Below are positions 36,985 to 46,048 of a DNA stretch of 64,000 nucleotides, one piece after another. Made by a program: the position numbers and the translations under genes. Within the stretch, counting starts at the first letter, position 1; each line of letters starts with the position of its first letter. A model generated the notes under the pieces. That model was given only the letters and a program-made list of their open reading frames with translations. It ran no database searches and was not told the origin of the DNA. Source of the DNA: Palsa-504 sp963834685 (lineage in GTDB: Bacteria > Actinomycetota > Actinomycetes > Streptosporangiales > Streptosporangiaceae); NCBI GenBank assembly GCA_963834685.1, contig CAWICW010000001.1:42790-106789 (forward strand), in the 5' to 3' direction.

Positions 36985-38124
36985 TTATGGCGCTGGCCCA
37001 GGTGGAGTCTGGTCGGGGGTGGTGAACGCAGTGTCGCGGATCTCGCGGATCGTGTCGTCTAGATGCTCGAGAGCTTCTTCGATGCGCTGCCGGACCATGT
37101 CCGCGGATAGGTCGATAGCGGCCTGCAGGTTGAGCCCGAGCTGGAACAAGCGGGTGGTGATGGTGTCCAGGAGTTCCCGGCCGCGGTGTGCCTGCTGTGC
37201 CGTGACCGCAGACCGAGCGAGATCTATGAGGTCTTCGAGTTGCTTGGCTGCGGTGACATCCCGGATCACGGCGAAGGCGAGGCGGCCGGCGGCGGTCGTG
37301 ACGGGGCTGAGGCCGATCTCTACCGGGAACGTGGTTGCGTCTTTGCGCAGCCCGACGAGCCGGTCCGTCATCGGCCGGGTCCTGGGTGCCCTCGCGTAAG
37401 TGGCCCGTTGGCTGCGGTGGGCCGCCTGCAAGTCGGCTGGGACCAGGCGCTCGACCGTCTGGCCGGGCAGCTCGCCGTGCTCGTAGCCGAACATCTCCTC
37501 CAGTCGTCGGCTGGCCAGCACGAGCGCGCCGTCGCCGTCTACCAGCGCCACCCCATCCTGGAGAGCGTCGACTAGGCTCCGTGCCTCGGCCGAAGTGATG
37601 GCTGCCCGGTTCTTGTCCGATGGCCAGGCTGCCGGCAGCTGGCTCCCTGCCGGGGTCGAACAGCGCGGCAGCGCCTGGTCATCGGCTCTCACGCTGGCTG
37701 GTCTGGGCACCAGGCCAAGCACCTCCGCTGGCGCCCTGACCGCTTGGGCTGCCTCCAGGGACGGATAGATGGAGACAAGTCGATCGAGGCCGTTGCAGCT
37801 GAGCACCCGCCGGACGATCTGGGCTGTCACTACCAGCCGCAGATCCGTCCCGCTCATAACGGCCCGCCGGTAAGCGCGGATCACGGCCTCGGCGCCGGCG
37901 TAATCACAGGAGATTGTCGCGGTCATGTCTGCGATCAGGACGGCCGCGCCGCGGTTGATGACTGTCAGCAGTTGCTCGCGGATCTCGCCGGCGTTCGACA
38001 AGTCAATATCCTCCGGAAGCGTCACGACCGCCTGCTTGCCCGCCCACCGCACCGGGTAGATGCCCTCAAGCACCGCGGCGGCCCCAGTCGGCGCGTGGGC
38101 GCGGGCGCTTGACGGTTCGCGCAT
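36985..38124 (-). CDS. STAS-PAS protein with degenerate histidine-kinase stub
   Basis: 379 residues. A STAS domain (about 20-130) has SCDYAGAEAV, with Tyr75 where anti-sigma-antagonist proteins carry the phosphorylated Ser. A PAS domain (about 180-295) has EARSLVDALQDGVALVDGDG and a PAC-like end. The C-terminus (305-367) aligns by eye with a HisKA_3 dimerisation helix pair, but the usual LHDT is ELLDT (Leu319 replaces the phospho-His) and the protein ends at IREIRDTAF with no ATPase domain. It cannot act as a normal kinase. Divergent from the receiver-like regulator at 38677. Confidence 0.82.
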   Translation of the reverse strand: MREPSSARAHAPTGAAAVLEGIYPVRWAGKQAVVTLPEDIDLSNAGEIREQLLTVINRGAAVLIADMTATISCDYAGAEAVIRAYRRAVMSGTDLRLVVTAQIVRRVLSCNGLDRLVSIYPSLEAAQAVRAPAEVLGLVPRPASVRADDQALPRCSTPAGSQLPAAWPSDKNRAAITSAEARSLVDALQDGVALVDGDGALVLASRRLEEMFGYEHGELPGQTVERLVPADLQAAHRSQRATYARAPRTRPMTDRLVGLRKDATTFPVEIGLSPVTTAAGRLAFAVIRDVTAAKQLEDLIDLARSAVTAQQAHRGRELLDTITTRLFQLGLNLQAAIDLSADMVRQRIEEALEHLDDTIREIRDTAFTTPDQTPPGPAP

Positions 38125-38676
38125 CGCTGAGGAACCTTCGGTGCCGCCCGGCCATTCCTGGCCGTGCCGCCAGGATCCGGAGACGCGATCCCCGGGACCC
38201 TTGTTCTGGTCCGGTGAAGGATGCCTTACCGCCCTCGTGGATTGAACTTGGGGCCTGTTGTACGTCCGCAGAACGGTCGAGGTAAACGGTGACGGTGCGG
38301 GCTTTGGCAGTTCGCCTGGCTGCCATATCGGTTCCTCGAACGTAGTTGATGATCGCGGGGGGAGAATGCGGATCCTGGCCAGGCCGAGTCACTTCCAGCC
38401 GCCGGTGGCCGCGCCCCTGCGGCGGCCACGACAAGGACAGAGTTCACGGGCGAACTCAAGCGGCCATGAATCGGAGCGTATGACCGGCCTGGACCCTTGC
38501 AAATAGGGCACACCCTCAGACCAGCAGGGCACACCCTTAGCGTGGTCGTCCGGGCTCTCGTCGGGCCGGCGAGATGTGAGAATGACGGAATCAAGCGCGG
38601 TCCGGCGCCACTGTAATCTCATATTCGTTGCCGGGCAGCGCGACGACTGTCATGCCGTCCGACCGGGAGCCCTACC
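38125..38676. promoter_or_regulatory. Divergent intergenic region, STAS-PAS / LuxR regulator
   Basis: About 550 bases separating the two divergent signalling genes; it must hold both promoters. No ORF with family resemblance and no obvious operator palindrome by eye. Confidence 0.4.
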
Positions 38677-39372
38677 ATGCCCGAGCCCTCCGCCGTGCTA
38701 CGTGTCGCGATCGCGAGCGACAACTTCCTAACCCGGGAGGGTTTGGGCTGCCTGCTCAGCGGTGCTCGCAGCATCGAGATCGTCGCACGAGTCAACAGCC
38801 ATCCGGAAACCCTCACCGCCATCCGCCAGTACCGCCCTGATGTGCTCATCGTGGGCATTCGCACCCCCCGCGTTAACGCCGAGGCGGCACTGAGTGCCGC
38901 CCAGCGGTTGCGCTCTCAGTACCCCAATATCGCTGTGGTGGTTATCGCTGAAGCCGGCGACGGGTACGCCCTCGAGCTCCTGCGCAGCGGAGCCGCCGGT
39001 GTCGGCTACCTGCTTGACGACCGGATCGGCGATCTCGAAACTCTGCTGAGCGCTGTCCATGGCGCTCACGCGGGCGACACCGTTCTCGACCCCTCGATCG
39101 TGAATGCCCTGGTGCGACGCCGGCTGCCTTCGGCGCTCGACGCGCTGTCAGTGCGGGAACTCAATGTTCTCGCCGAGATGGCATACGGTTACTGCAACGA
39201 TGAGATCGCCCGGCGCCTAACGGTATCGAAGAAGGCCGTTGAAGGTCACGTCACCGGTATATTCCGCAAGCTCCGGATACCCGACGCCAAACGCTTCGAC
39301 CGCCGTGTGGCCGCGGTCCTGACCTATCTGCAAGCAAGCGGCGAACTGGCCAGCCAGGGACCATTCCCCTGA
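38677..39372 (+). CDS. NarL/LuxR-type regulator with pseudo-receiver domain
   Basis: 231 residues. Receiver-like domain (about 8-130) and a LuxR helix-turn-helix (about 155-220: LSVRELNVLAEMAYGYCNDEIARRL and VSKKAVEGHVTGIFRKL). The phospho-acceptor position reads DVLIVGIRTP, with Gly60 in place of Asp, and the conserved Lys near GYLLKD is Asp114. It therefore should not be phosphorylated and may bind DNA constitutively or respond to a ligand. GGGAG lies upstream of the ATG. Probable partner of the divergent STAS-PAS protein. Confidence 0.87.
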   Translation: MPEPSAVLRVAIASDNFLTREGLGCLLSGARSIEIVARVNSHPETLTAIRQYRPDVLIVGIRTPRVNAEAALSAAQRLRSQYPNIAVVVIAEAGDGYALELLRSGAAGVGYLLDDRIGDLETLLSAVHGAHAGDTVLDPSIVNALVRRRLPSALDALSVRELNVLAEMAYGYCNDEIARRLTVSKKAVEGHVTGIFRKLRIPDAKRFDRRVAAVLTYLQASGELASQGPFP

Positions 39373-39855
39373 ACCGCGCCGGGGAGGATCAGCCCGCTAG
39401 GCAGCGTTGGCCTCGACTGGCGAGAGCCGTTCGGCTTCGCAGCGAAGCCGGCTGCGAGCCGTCCGCCTCGGCCATGTGCCCTTTTGGCCCGGTCCCGCCG
39501 ACCACAACAGGACGCCCGCCCCGCGCCGCCGCTGGCGCGGCGACGATCAGCCAGCCAAGGGATGGGCCGTGCGCCTGACACGCCAGATCCGGCTGATCTG
39601 TGCCCGGCGCGGCGCTAACGCCCAAGTCCCAAGGAACAGCAAGTAATCGGCGTTCTGGCTGCGATGGTATTACGACGGCGGTCACGCTATGTAGCTTGCG
39701 CTTCCTATACCTGTCGATTTCGTGTTGTCGTGGTAGATCACGATGACCGCATGGCAGAGAGGGTGGAGAGCCGCTCCTGATTATGCCGTGAACCCGTCTG
39801 GCCACCGGTTCAACCGGGGAGTATCGGGGCGAGCAGATGCCCGAAGCTGGAGTGG
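39373..39855. other. Intergenic region
   Basis: About 480 bases between two convergent genes. Nothing recognised. Somewhat AT-richer around 39700 (GTTGTCGTGGTAGATCACGATG). Confidence 0.35.
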
Positions 39856-40383
39856 TCAGCCGAAAAGTTCGCGGAGCACGGCGGCGGATCTCGGGGATAC
39901 GGGTTCATCCGGGTAGAAGTTCGCGCATATCTGCAGAGCCGCGTCGGCTGATTCCACTCCGACGATGTCAGCGAGCAGGCGAAGATCGTCGATGTCGCGC
40001 GTTCTGGCCGCGCGCGCCTTCATCGCGAAGATGTGACGTGGTGAGGCGGCCATGACGCGCAGCCCGGGATGATCGAATACGCGGCGCTTGTCAGTATCGT
40101 CCTTGCCGGAGATGTAGGTGCTTGCCTGCTCGTTGAGCCACCAGCGGGGGAGTCCGAGGTCATTCGCGACCTGCATGGCCTCTTCGTGCACGATTCCATG
40201 CGGCTTGAACATCGCATCGACATCGCGGGTGACGCGGGCAGCGTCGTAGGCCAGGGCCATAGCGGCGCCGCCCACGATGAATATGTCTGCCACGACGCCT
40301 CTGCGAACGAGGCGCTCGCCCAGCGCGGTGAATGCCCGTTCAAGCTCTGCCCGGCCAAAGAGGATACTGTCGGCCTCGCTCAC
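39856..40383 (-). CDS. DUF6036-like nucleotidyltransferase (toxin-like)
   Basis: 175 residues starting at GTG 40383. Nucleotidyltransferase signature IFIVGGAAMALAYDAARVTRDVDAMF (G-G-x-A with the DxD pair), then HPGLRVMAASPRHIFAMKARAAR and RDIDDLRLLADIVG. Members resemble AbiEii/MenT-like enzymes that transfer nucleotides to RNA in toxin-antitoxin systems; that activity is inference here. The GTG overlaps the stop of the upstream gene (GTGA), so the pair is translationally coupled. Confidence 0.78.
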   Translation of the reverse strand: MSEADSILFGRAELERAFTALGERLVRRGVVADIFIVGGAAMALAYDAARVTRDVDAMFKPHGIVHEEAMQVANDLGLPRWWLNEQASTYISGKDDTDKRRVFDHPGLRVMAASPRHIFAMKARAARTRDIDDLRLLADIVGVESADAALQICANFYPDEPVSPRSAAVLRELFG

Positions 40384-40763
40384 GCGGCCTCCAGGTCCCT
40401 GGCGGACAAGTAGACGCCATGCTTGCGGAATGCCGCTGGTGCCCAGACCAGCGCATCGGCCCGCTGGATTTCCAGTTCCGCCGGGAACCACGGCTGCTGC
40501 AGGACTCTCATCTCAGCCCACTCCGGCGGGGCGAGATCGTGCTGTGCCGCCAGGTGCTCCGCTAGTGCCGCTAGCAGCGCGTCCCACCGCTGGTCGCCGG
40601 TTGGCGGTGGCTCATCGCGCAGCAGGGACGGCTGAAGGTCTTCCGGTTCCCACCGGTACTCCTCGAGGAACTCCCACACAAGTTTCCATCGCGTCTTACT
40701 GTCGGCCGTCCGTACCAGGTGGCTGGCCAGATCGGCCAGGGTCATAGGGCGGTAGCCGGTCAC
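40380..40763 (-). CDS. Partner of nucleotidyltransferase (antitoxin-like)
   Basis: 127 residues from GTG 40763, which has AGGGAGG upstream (an ATG at 40745 is an alternative). Segments MTLADLASHLVRTADS, WKLVWEFLEEYRWEP, LLRDEPPPTGDQRWDALLAALAEHLA and the end AFRKHGVYLSARDLEAA. I recall this protein paired with the nucleotidyltransferase in other actinobacteria. The C-terminus lies immediately before the enzyme gene. Putative antitoxin by position; unverified. Confidence 0.7.
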   Translation of the reverse strand: MTGYRPMTLADLASHLVRTADSKTRWKLVWEFLEEYRWEPEDLQPSLLRDEPPPTGDQRWDALLAALAEHLAAQHDLAPPEWAEMRVLQQPWFPAELEIQRADALVWAPAAFRKHGVYLSARDLEAA

Positions 40764-40840
40764 CGGGTTCCTCCCTTGCCTGCGAGTCCTTGGTCCGAGC
40801 ATACGATGCGACGGACCCGGCCCAGGATCCCGAAACGTTC

Positions 40841-41135
40841 ACGCCAGCGCATCACCCCGGTACTCAGGTTCGCCGAAGGCGGCCAGCTAGGCCTGGAGCG
40901 GCACCACTACTCTGTCGGTGTCGACGACCTCGAGGCCCCGCTGAGCGCGAAAAGAGGTCGGTTGCCAGTGACAAACCAAGTGACCACGCTCCCAGACCAC
41001 GGCGGATGCAGCCAGATCCAGCCAGACAAGACCATTGCCCCGACGTGCCGTAACGCGACCTAGCGGGACGCCGCCGGACGGAACCGCCAGGCATGGCATG
41101 CAAGAGGTCAGGGGTTCGAATCCCCTAAGCTTCAC
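40841..41135 (+). repeat. 295-bp direct repeat, copy 1
   Basis: Aligns without gaps to 62951-63245 with about 22 mismatches by hand (near 92% identity). It ends with a 45-base copy of the tRNA-Ala 3' half. Likely the conserved right end of an integrated element. The protein readings across it (RGFEPLTSCMP and similar) are tRNA-derived artefacts, not genes. Confidence 0.9.
41091..41135 (+). repeat. tRNA-Ala 3'-half copy (attachment site)
   Basis: Matches tRNA-Ala from the anticodon loop to the last base at all but one position (TTCAC for TCCAC). No 5' half is present. This is the expected attR left by integration in the tRNA anticodon/T-arm region. Confidence 0.9.
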
Positions 41136-41451
41136 GATTTTTCGTGTACTCGTTCGAGTATAAAGTGTCAATCAAGTGACAACGGCGCCGGATTTCCGCA
41201 TCGGAGCCCACATGGATAAGGACGCCGGATCGGGCCCGACGATGCGGACAAGCCTATCCAGCCAGGTCAGCCGTGGTAGAAGTGTCTGACGCCTGCCGGG
41301 CGCACCCTGCTGCAACCCCGGCGGCATGCGTAGCACGCAGGAGGCTACCCGTTAAATCGCAGCCGTTCGGCAGCCGGTCACCCGACGTGACGTAGGCCCG
41401 GCAGTTTCCGCGCGAACACCCGCCGTCCTGCGCGGTAATGGGATCACCACC
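41136..41451. other. Intergenic region after attachment copy
   Basis: About 315 bases, unlike the flanks of the other tRNA copies. No gene recognised. Confidence 0.4.
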
Positions 41452-41895
41452 ATGACTGCTCACGACACCGAGCCCAGCCGCTTGCCCCGCGGCGTGGCGT
41501 GCGCCGGGCACGTCTTCGCCGCTCATGTCCGCGCTGATCCTGGGGTGATCTGGACGGCGCTGACCGACCCGGGCCAGACCGCCGGGTACCTGTACGGCCT
41601 GGCGGCGCACTCGACCTGGGTTCCCGGCGATCCCATCGAGTTCCGCCTCGGCGGCTGCGCCGGGGCTATCGGCCGCGTCGTGCACGCCCGATGCGGTGAA
41701 CGACTGTCCTACCTGCTGCAGGCCGGGCCGGGCGACCCGCCGGTGTACCTGACCTGGAGGCTGCGGCCGGCCCCGGGCGGGTGCACGGTCCGGCTGGAGG
41801 TCGACGAGGTCGACCACGCCGACTCAGCCGAGGACGCGGAAGATATCTGGCTGCCCGTCCTGGCCGCGCTGCAGATCCTGGTGAATCCCGGCTGA
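41452..41895 (+). CDS. SRPBCC/AHSA1-like protein
   Basis: 147 residues with the START-like fold pattern: VFAAHVRADPGVIWTALTDP, then YLYGLAAHSTWVPGDPIEFR and LSYLLQAGPG, TWRLRPAPGGCTVRLEVDEV, closing with a long helix. Such proteins bind hydrophobic ligands or act as small chaperone-like factors. Isolated gene, so the ligand cannot be guessed. Confidence 0.75.
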   Translation: MTAHDTEPSRLPRGVACAGHVFAAHVRADPGVIWTALTDPGQTAGYLYGLAAHSTWVPGDPIEFRLGGCAGAIGRVVHARCGERLSYLLQAGPGDPPVYLTWRLRPAPGGCTVRLEVDEVDHADSAEDAEDIWLPVLAALQILVNPG

Positions 41896-42326
41896 CGACC
41901 GCTGCAGGCTCAGCTGACCTGCGCATCGCACCAAATGATGACCGGGCACACACGCGACTGCGGCGATGAGGCCGAACTGGCTCTCTGTCGCCGCATTTAT
42001 TATTTATTTCCAAGCCGGCGCATAAGTATACGATGACGCAACGTCCTCATTTCGGCATTCTGTGTGGAGGCGGCGCCTGGCGCCGTCGGCGCTGCTCGGT
42101 CTCGAGCACCGCGCTCCCGGACCGAGCAGCGCGCGCTCATCCGAGCTTCGCCAGCAGGCCTGAACCGGCTGACATCTGTACCTGGCACGACCGTGGCGGC
42201 CACGGCCATCCCGGTTCCGGTCGTGCCGCCGAAGCGGCCCCACGTGAGCAAACTGTCCGTCCGGCCGCTCGCGCCCTGGTGACAACGCGGCGATCTGGGC
42301 GATATGTTGCCGCGAACGGGAGGATC

Positions 42327-42749
42327 ATGGCGAACCAGCAGCCGCTGGGCCCGCTCGGGCCTGACGTGGCGGTCACGCACATCCTGGTGGTCACCGATCT
42401 GGCACGGTCGCGGGAGTTCTGGATCGATGTCCTGGGCGCCGAACTGTACCGCGAGTACGGCGGAACCAGCGTGGTGCTGCGATTCGCGGGCACCTGGCTG
42501 TTGCTGGTCAGCGCGGGCGGCCCGACCGCCGACAAGCCCACGGTGGTCTTCCAGCCGCCCGCCGACGCCGACCTGGTCAGCCACGCGACGACGCTGCGCA
42601 TGGCTGACTGCCAGACAACCTATGAGGCGCTGCAGTCCAGAGGCGCCGCGTTCCTCACCCCGCCGCATGACTGGGGCTCTGAGATCCGCTGCTTCCTGCG
42701 AGACCCAGACGGCCACCTCGTAGAGATCAGCCAGTCAAAAGCCAGCTGA
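42327..42749 (+). CDS. VOC (glyoxalase-like) family protein
   Basis: 140 residues with two beta-alpha-beta-beta-beta units: VTHILVVTDLARSREFWIDVLG opens, SVVLRFAGTWLLLVSAGG continues, and CFLRDPDGHLVEISQ closes with the typical metal-ligand Glu. Includes His18 near the start as a potential metal ligand. GGGAGGATC supports the ATG at 42327. May be a glyoxalase, dioxygenase or antibiotic-binding protein. Confidence 0.83.
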   Translation: MANQQPLGPLGPDVAVTHILVVTDLARSREFWIDVLGAELYREYGGTSVVLRFAGTWLLLVSAGGPTADKPTVVFQPPADADLVSHATTLRMADCQTTYEALQSRGAAFLTPPHDWGSEIRCFLRDPDGHLVEISQSKAS

Positions 42750-42910
42750 CAGCGTCAGAAGAGTGCGACAGGCGTCGCTCGGCACAGGCCTGGTGGACGC
42801 GAGACCATAGGTTCGGTCGCCACCCGCGCGCTGACCGAGGACTCGGTCGAGATGGAGTTCGTGACCGACGGCCCGGTGGCGCAGGCCGTCACCTAACAGC
42901 GAGTGACGTT

Positions 42911-43075
42911 CTATGCGCGGGCATCACGCTGTGGCCGCTACGTCTGCGCTACTGCCGGGCGAGTGAACTGGACCTGATGGTCCGGCTGGCCGGCCTGCGG
43001 CTGCGGGAGCGCTACCAGGACTGGGACCGCGGCCCGTTCACCGGGAGAGCCAGGACCACATCTGGGTCTGCGAGG
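42911..43075 (+). pseudogene. Methyltransferase C-terminal remnant
   Basis: The reading LWPLRLRYCRASELDLMVRL, then LRLRERYQDWDRGPFTG, followed one frame over by SQDHIWVCE, is the typical end of a class I methyltransferase (an ELDLM-ARLAGL type). Everything upstream is lost, and it abuts the convergent hydrolase stop. The 160 bases before it hold no recognised gene. Confidence 0.6.
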
Positions 43076-43780
43076 TCACCGCAGCGCCTGCCGGATGAAC
43101 GTGGCCACGGCGACCGGCTTCGCGATGAACGCGGTGTGCGAGCCGTCAATGGTGTCGGTCGTGGCGCCCATCCGCTGCGCCATGAACCGTTCCGCGTCCG
43201 GCGAGATCGCGTTGTCGTGCTCGGAGACCAGGAACCAGGACGGCTTGCTCTTCCAGCCCGCCGCGATGGCGTTCTCGTTGAGCGCCGCGGCCGCGAGCGG
43301 GCGCTGGGTCACGAACATGACATCGGCCATGTCCACCGGCACGTCGGCGCAGAACGTCTCCCGGAACCCGTCCTTCTGGACGTACAGGTCGGGACCGCCC
43401 GCGGCGCCGGGCGCGTCGTAGGGGGTCGGGGCGGCCGTCTTGGCCAGCAGGGGCGGCGGGAACGGCTGCTGCACGCTCGCGCAGCTCTCGCCCACCTCCA
43501 GCCCGAACGCCGCGAGAAAGACCAGGCCGGTCACGTTCTCCAGGCCGGCCGACGCCTGGCCGATCACGGCGCCTCCGTAGGAATGCCCGACCAGCACGAC
43601 CGGGCCGTCGATGGCCTTGACCACGTCGCTGACGACGCTGGCGTCGAAGGCGACGCCTCGCAACGGGTTCGGCGGGGCGAGCGCCGTGTGGCCGGCGCTC
43701 TCGAGCTCGCGGATCACTCCCGCGAACCCGGATGCGTCGGCGAAGGCGCCGTGGACGAGGACGACGGTGGGACCAGGCAT
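43076..43780 (-). CDS. Alpha/beta hydrolase
   Basis: 234 residues, cytosolic. VVLVHGAFADASGF carries the oxyanion HG motif, the nucleophile elbow is GHSYGG, the acid Asp lies in SEHDNAISP and the catalytic His in DGSHTAF. This arrangement is the EstC/salicylate-esterase-like group often annotated simply as alpha/beta hydrolase. GGAGAA precedes the ATG. Likely a small esterase; substrate unknown. Confidence 0.88.
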   Translation of the reverse strand: MPGPTVVLVHGAFADASGFAGVIRELESAGHTALAPPNPLRGVAFDASVVSDVVKAIDGPVVLVGHSYGGAVIGQASAGLENVTGLVFLAAFGLEVGESCASVQQPFPPPLLAKTAAPTPYDAPGAAGGPDLYVQKDGFRETFCADVPVDMADVMFVTQRPLAAAALNENAIAAGWKSKPSWFLVSEHDNAISPDAERFMAQRMGATTDTIDGSHTAFIAKPVAVATFIRQALR

Positions 43781-44582
43781 GGGGTTCTCCTCGGGGTTGG
43801 AGAGGTGGCCCCAACGACGTTACGTCACCGGACCCGAGCGAGCCGGCCCAGGGGTGCGCCGCCCGGCACGTAACCGGTTGTTCCGTGCCGCTCAACCGCC
43901 GCGCGACCACCACCTGCAAGCGGTACCGAGTCGGCAGGGAGGCCGCCTCAGGACTGAGTCAAGCGCCTGGCCCGCCACCTCCGACGAGATTGCCGACAGC
44001 GAATGTGCATGCTGATCGGCGCATAAGCGTGTGCAAGAGCAACGTCTTCATTTCGCATGTGGGTGAGACCGACGCACCGCGGCGGCACCGAGCTGGGCAT
44101 GGTTGTTCGTAGCGCGGACTGGGTCCTCCATGAGTGATTCCTGAGTTACATTAAGTTAAGTTGGATGCGCATCGAGCCGAGGTCACGCTGAGCGCCGGTT
44201 CAGCGCGTCGGGCTGCGCCGGGTATTAGCGGGGGAGTGCGCCGGTCGTTGGGGTGCCGGATGGCCGGAGCCGCTTGGCGCCTCCAGCGCGCTTTGGCTGG
44301 AAGGAGCGGGTCACCGCGAGCCGGGACGTCGATCGTGGTCCTGGCTGGCTGGACGGCCCGTCGCGTTGTCTGCCGCGGGCGGGATATAGAGCCAGTTGGC
44401 CTACGGGTATTGCGTGTGGCCGCCAGTGTCGGCAGGCATGCCAGGCCGGAAATACAATACGATCGGGGATTCGATCAGCTCTCTCGTGGCGGGCTTAGCA
44501 GTGGTGCGGCGCGCAAGAGATCCCGGTAGGGCAGCAAGCGAACAGCGATGTCAGATTATACAGTACAGGTCAACTGCAAGAT
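43781..44582. other. Intergenic region
   Basis: About 800 bases without a recognised gene, including an AT-richer end near 44520-44620 that forms the promoter of the toxin-antitoxin pair. Confidence 0.4.
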
Positions 44583-44618
44583 TTTGCATATGAGAAGCAA
44601 CTAGTTATACTTGCCAGT
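44583..44618 (+). promoter_or_regulatory. Promoter and operator of antitoxin/PIN pair (leaderless)
   Basis: A -35-like TTTGCA (44583) and a -10 TTATAC (44605-44610) are 16 bases apart, and the -10 lies only eight bases before the ATG, so transcription should begin at or beside the start codon. The palindrome AACTAGTT (44599-44606) overlaps the -10, a plausible autoregulation site for the RHH antitoxin. Confidence 0.55.
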
Positions 44619-44885
44619 ATGAGCGCACAGACCCTTGGTTTCGCCGTACAGCCGGAAGACCGTCCGGTTCTTGATGAGCTTGTCGCGTACTTCGGCAACG
44701 GCAACAGGTCTGCCTACCTGCGCGCCACGCTCAAGATCATGAGGTCAGTCATGCTGGCCGACCAGCTGCGCGACCTGCAGGCTTACGGCCAGCAGCACAC
44801 CGCGGAGCTCGGTATCGAACCCGGGGACGTTCCGGCACGCGTTGAAGAGTTCCTCAAGAGCGGCGCCAGCCACAGCGGGCGATGA
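44619..44885 (+). CDS. Ribbon-helix-helix antitoxin (VapB-like)
   Basis: 88 residues. FAVQPEDRPVLDELVAYFGNGNRSAYLRATLKIM fits a ribbon-helix-helix DNA-binding fold, followed by a helical toxin-binding tail ending at DVPARVEEFLKSG. It lies directly upstream of, and overlaps by ATGA, a PIN-domain gene. No Shine-Dalgarno is needed if the message is leaderless. It should neutralise the toxin and repress the operon. Confidence 0.75.
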   Translation: MSAQTLGFAVQPEDRPVLDELVAYFGNGNRSAYLRATLKIMRSVMLADQLRDLQAYGQQHTAELGIEPGDVPARVEEFLKSGASHSGR

Positions 44886-45400
44886 GTCCTGTCGAGCCTG
44901 TCCCGACCGCCGTTGTCTATGACGTCAACGTGCTGGTGACCGCCGTCGCCAGCGGGAACAGCCCGTTCCGTTCCTGGCCCTCGCCGCCGCCCACCTCTGG
45001 CAACCCCTGCGCCGACTGCGTGGGGGTCATCGTGGATGCCGCCGAATTCGCCCTGTGGCTATCACCCCACGTCCTTGGCAACATCAGACGGGTCCTGGAG
45101 GACTTGTTCAAGTGGGAACGGCCGCAGGCCGATGCCTACGTCGCGGTCATCTCGGAGGCAGCCGAGCACAGCGGGGGAGGGCTGCTGGCCGACGTGCCCC
45201 GCACGGTGCACGATTGCCCCGATCATGAGGACAACCTGGTCCTGGACCTCGCCGCCGAAGTCGGAGCCATGCTCATCGTGTCCAATGACACAGACCTGCT
45301 GTCGATGTCGCCCTGGCGCGGCACGCCGATCCTCACCCCGGCTGCCTTCACCGCGAAGGTAGATGCCATGCGCCGCCATGCGCAGCGAAGACGCCGCTGA
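44882..45400 (+). CDS. PIN-domain toxin (VapC-like)
   Basis: 172 residues. PIN-fold acidic residues: Asp14 in VVYDVNVLV, the pair in DHEDNLVLDLAAE and Asp in SNDTDLLSM, expected to bind Mg and cleave RNA. Contains an unusual Pro/Cys insert (SWPSPPPTSGNPCADC) between the first strand and helix. Longer than minimal VapC (about 130 aa) and closer to the PIN_3 'toxin component' type. Coupled to the antitoxin gene. Confidence 0.83.
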   Translation: MSPVEPVPTAVVYDVNVLVTAVASGNSPFRSWPSPPPTSGNPCADCVGVIVDAAEFALWLSPHVLGNIRRVLEDLFKWERPQADAYVAVISEAAEHSGGGLLADVPRTVHDCPDHEDNLVLDLAAEVGAMLIVSNDTDLLSMSPWRGTPILTPAAFTAKVDAMRRHAQRRRR

Positions 45401-45439
45401 GGCGGCAATACGACAGGGAATTCGGTACCGCACCACTGG

Positions 45440-45826
45440 CCGCTGGCCGCCCGCGCCGCGTACGACCTCGCCGACACCGCTACCGCCGCCGAACTGCTGG
45501 ACGGCTACCGGCCCGGGCAGCTGGCCCCCATGCAGCGGGCCGAACGTGACCTGGCCCGCGCCCGCCTGGCCGCCGCCGCCGGCGACCCGGACGCAGATCC
45601 GGCGTTCGCCGCCGCGATCGACGGGCTGCGCCAGCACTCCACCCCCTACCACCTGGCCCACGGGCTGCTCGACCACGCCGCCCACCTGGCCGCCCGCGGC
45701 GACGCCGAGGCCGCGTTGGCCGCGGCCGGCGAGGCCGCCGGCATCGCCGCCCGGCTGGGCTGCCAGCCGCTGGCCGACCGCGCGGACATCACCCCATCGG
45801 CCAGGCTGCGGACCACGGCCTCATGA
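45440..45826 (+). pseudogene. TPR-rich ATPase/cyclase C-terminal remnant
   Basis: The reading AARAAYDLADTATAAELLDG, RPGQLAPMQRAERDLARARL and STPYHLAHGLLDHAAHLA, ending LGCQPLADRA, matches the helical-repeat end of large AAA/adenylate-cyclase-type regulators. The start, ATPase and cyclase domains are missing. It follows the PIN gene closely, so the toxin-antitoxin pair may have been inserted beside it. Confidence 0.6.
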
Positions 45827-46048
45827 CGACGGCACCGGCTAGCCCAGGGCATCTGCCAGCCGCGCCCTCCTCCAGCGACCGCCGGCACGCCCGGGCGTTC
45901 AGGAGCACTGCCTCCTCACCGGCAACTCGCTACCGGGCATGATGATGCTTGCGGCCGCGCAGATCATCCGGATCCGGACGGGTGGGCCGCGGCCGTTGCC
46001 CCCTTTCGCATCTCGTAGCGGTTGCGACCGAGTCAGAGGCGGTCCGGA

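Noticed and set aside
41091..41135. Second complete tRNA-Ala gene
   Set aside because: Only the 3' half from the anticodon loop is present; no D arm or 5' acceptor strand precedes it.
40887..41171. Protein-like reading with RGFEPLTSCMP across the tRNA copy (also at 62745-63245)
   Set aside because: This is the well-known artefact of translating tRNA-derived attachment sites; no start signal and the repeat aligns as non-coding DNA.
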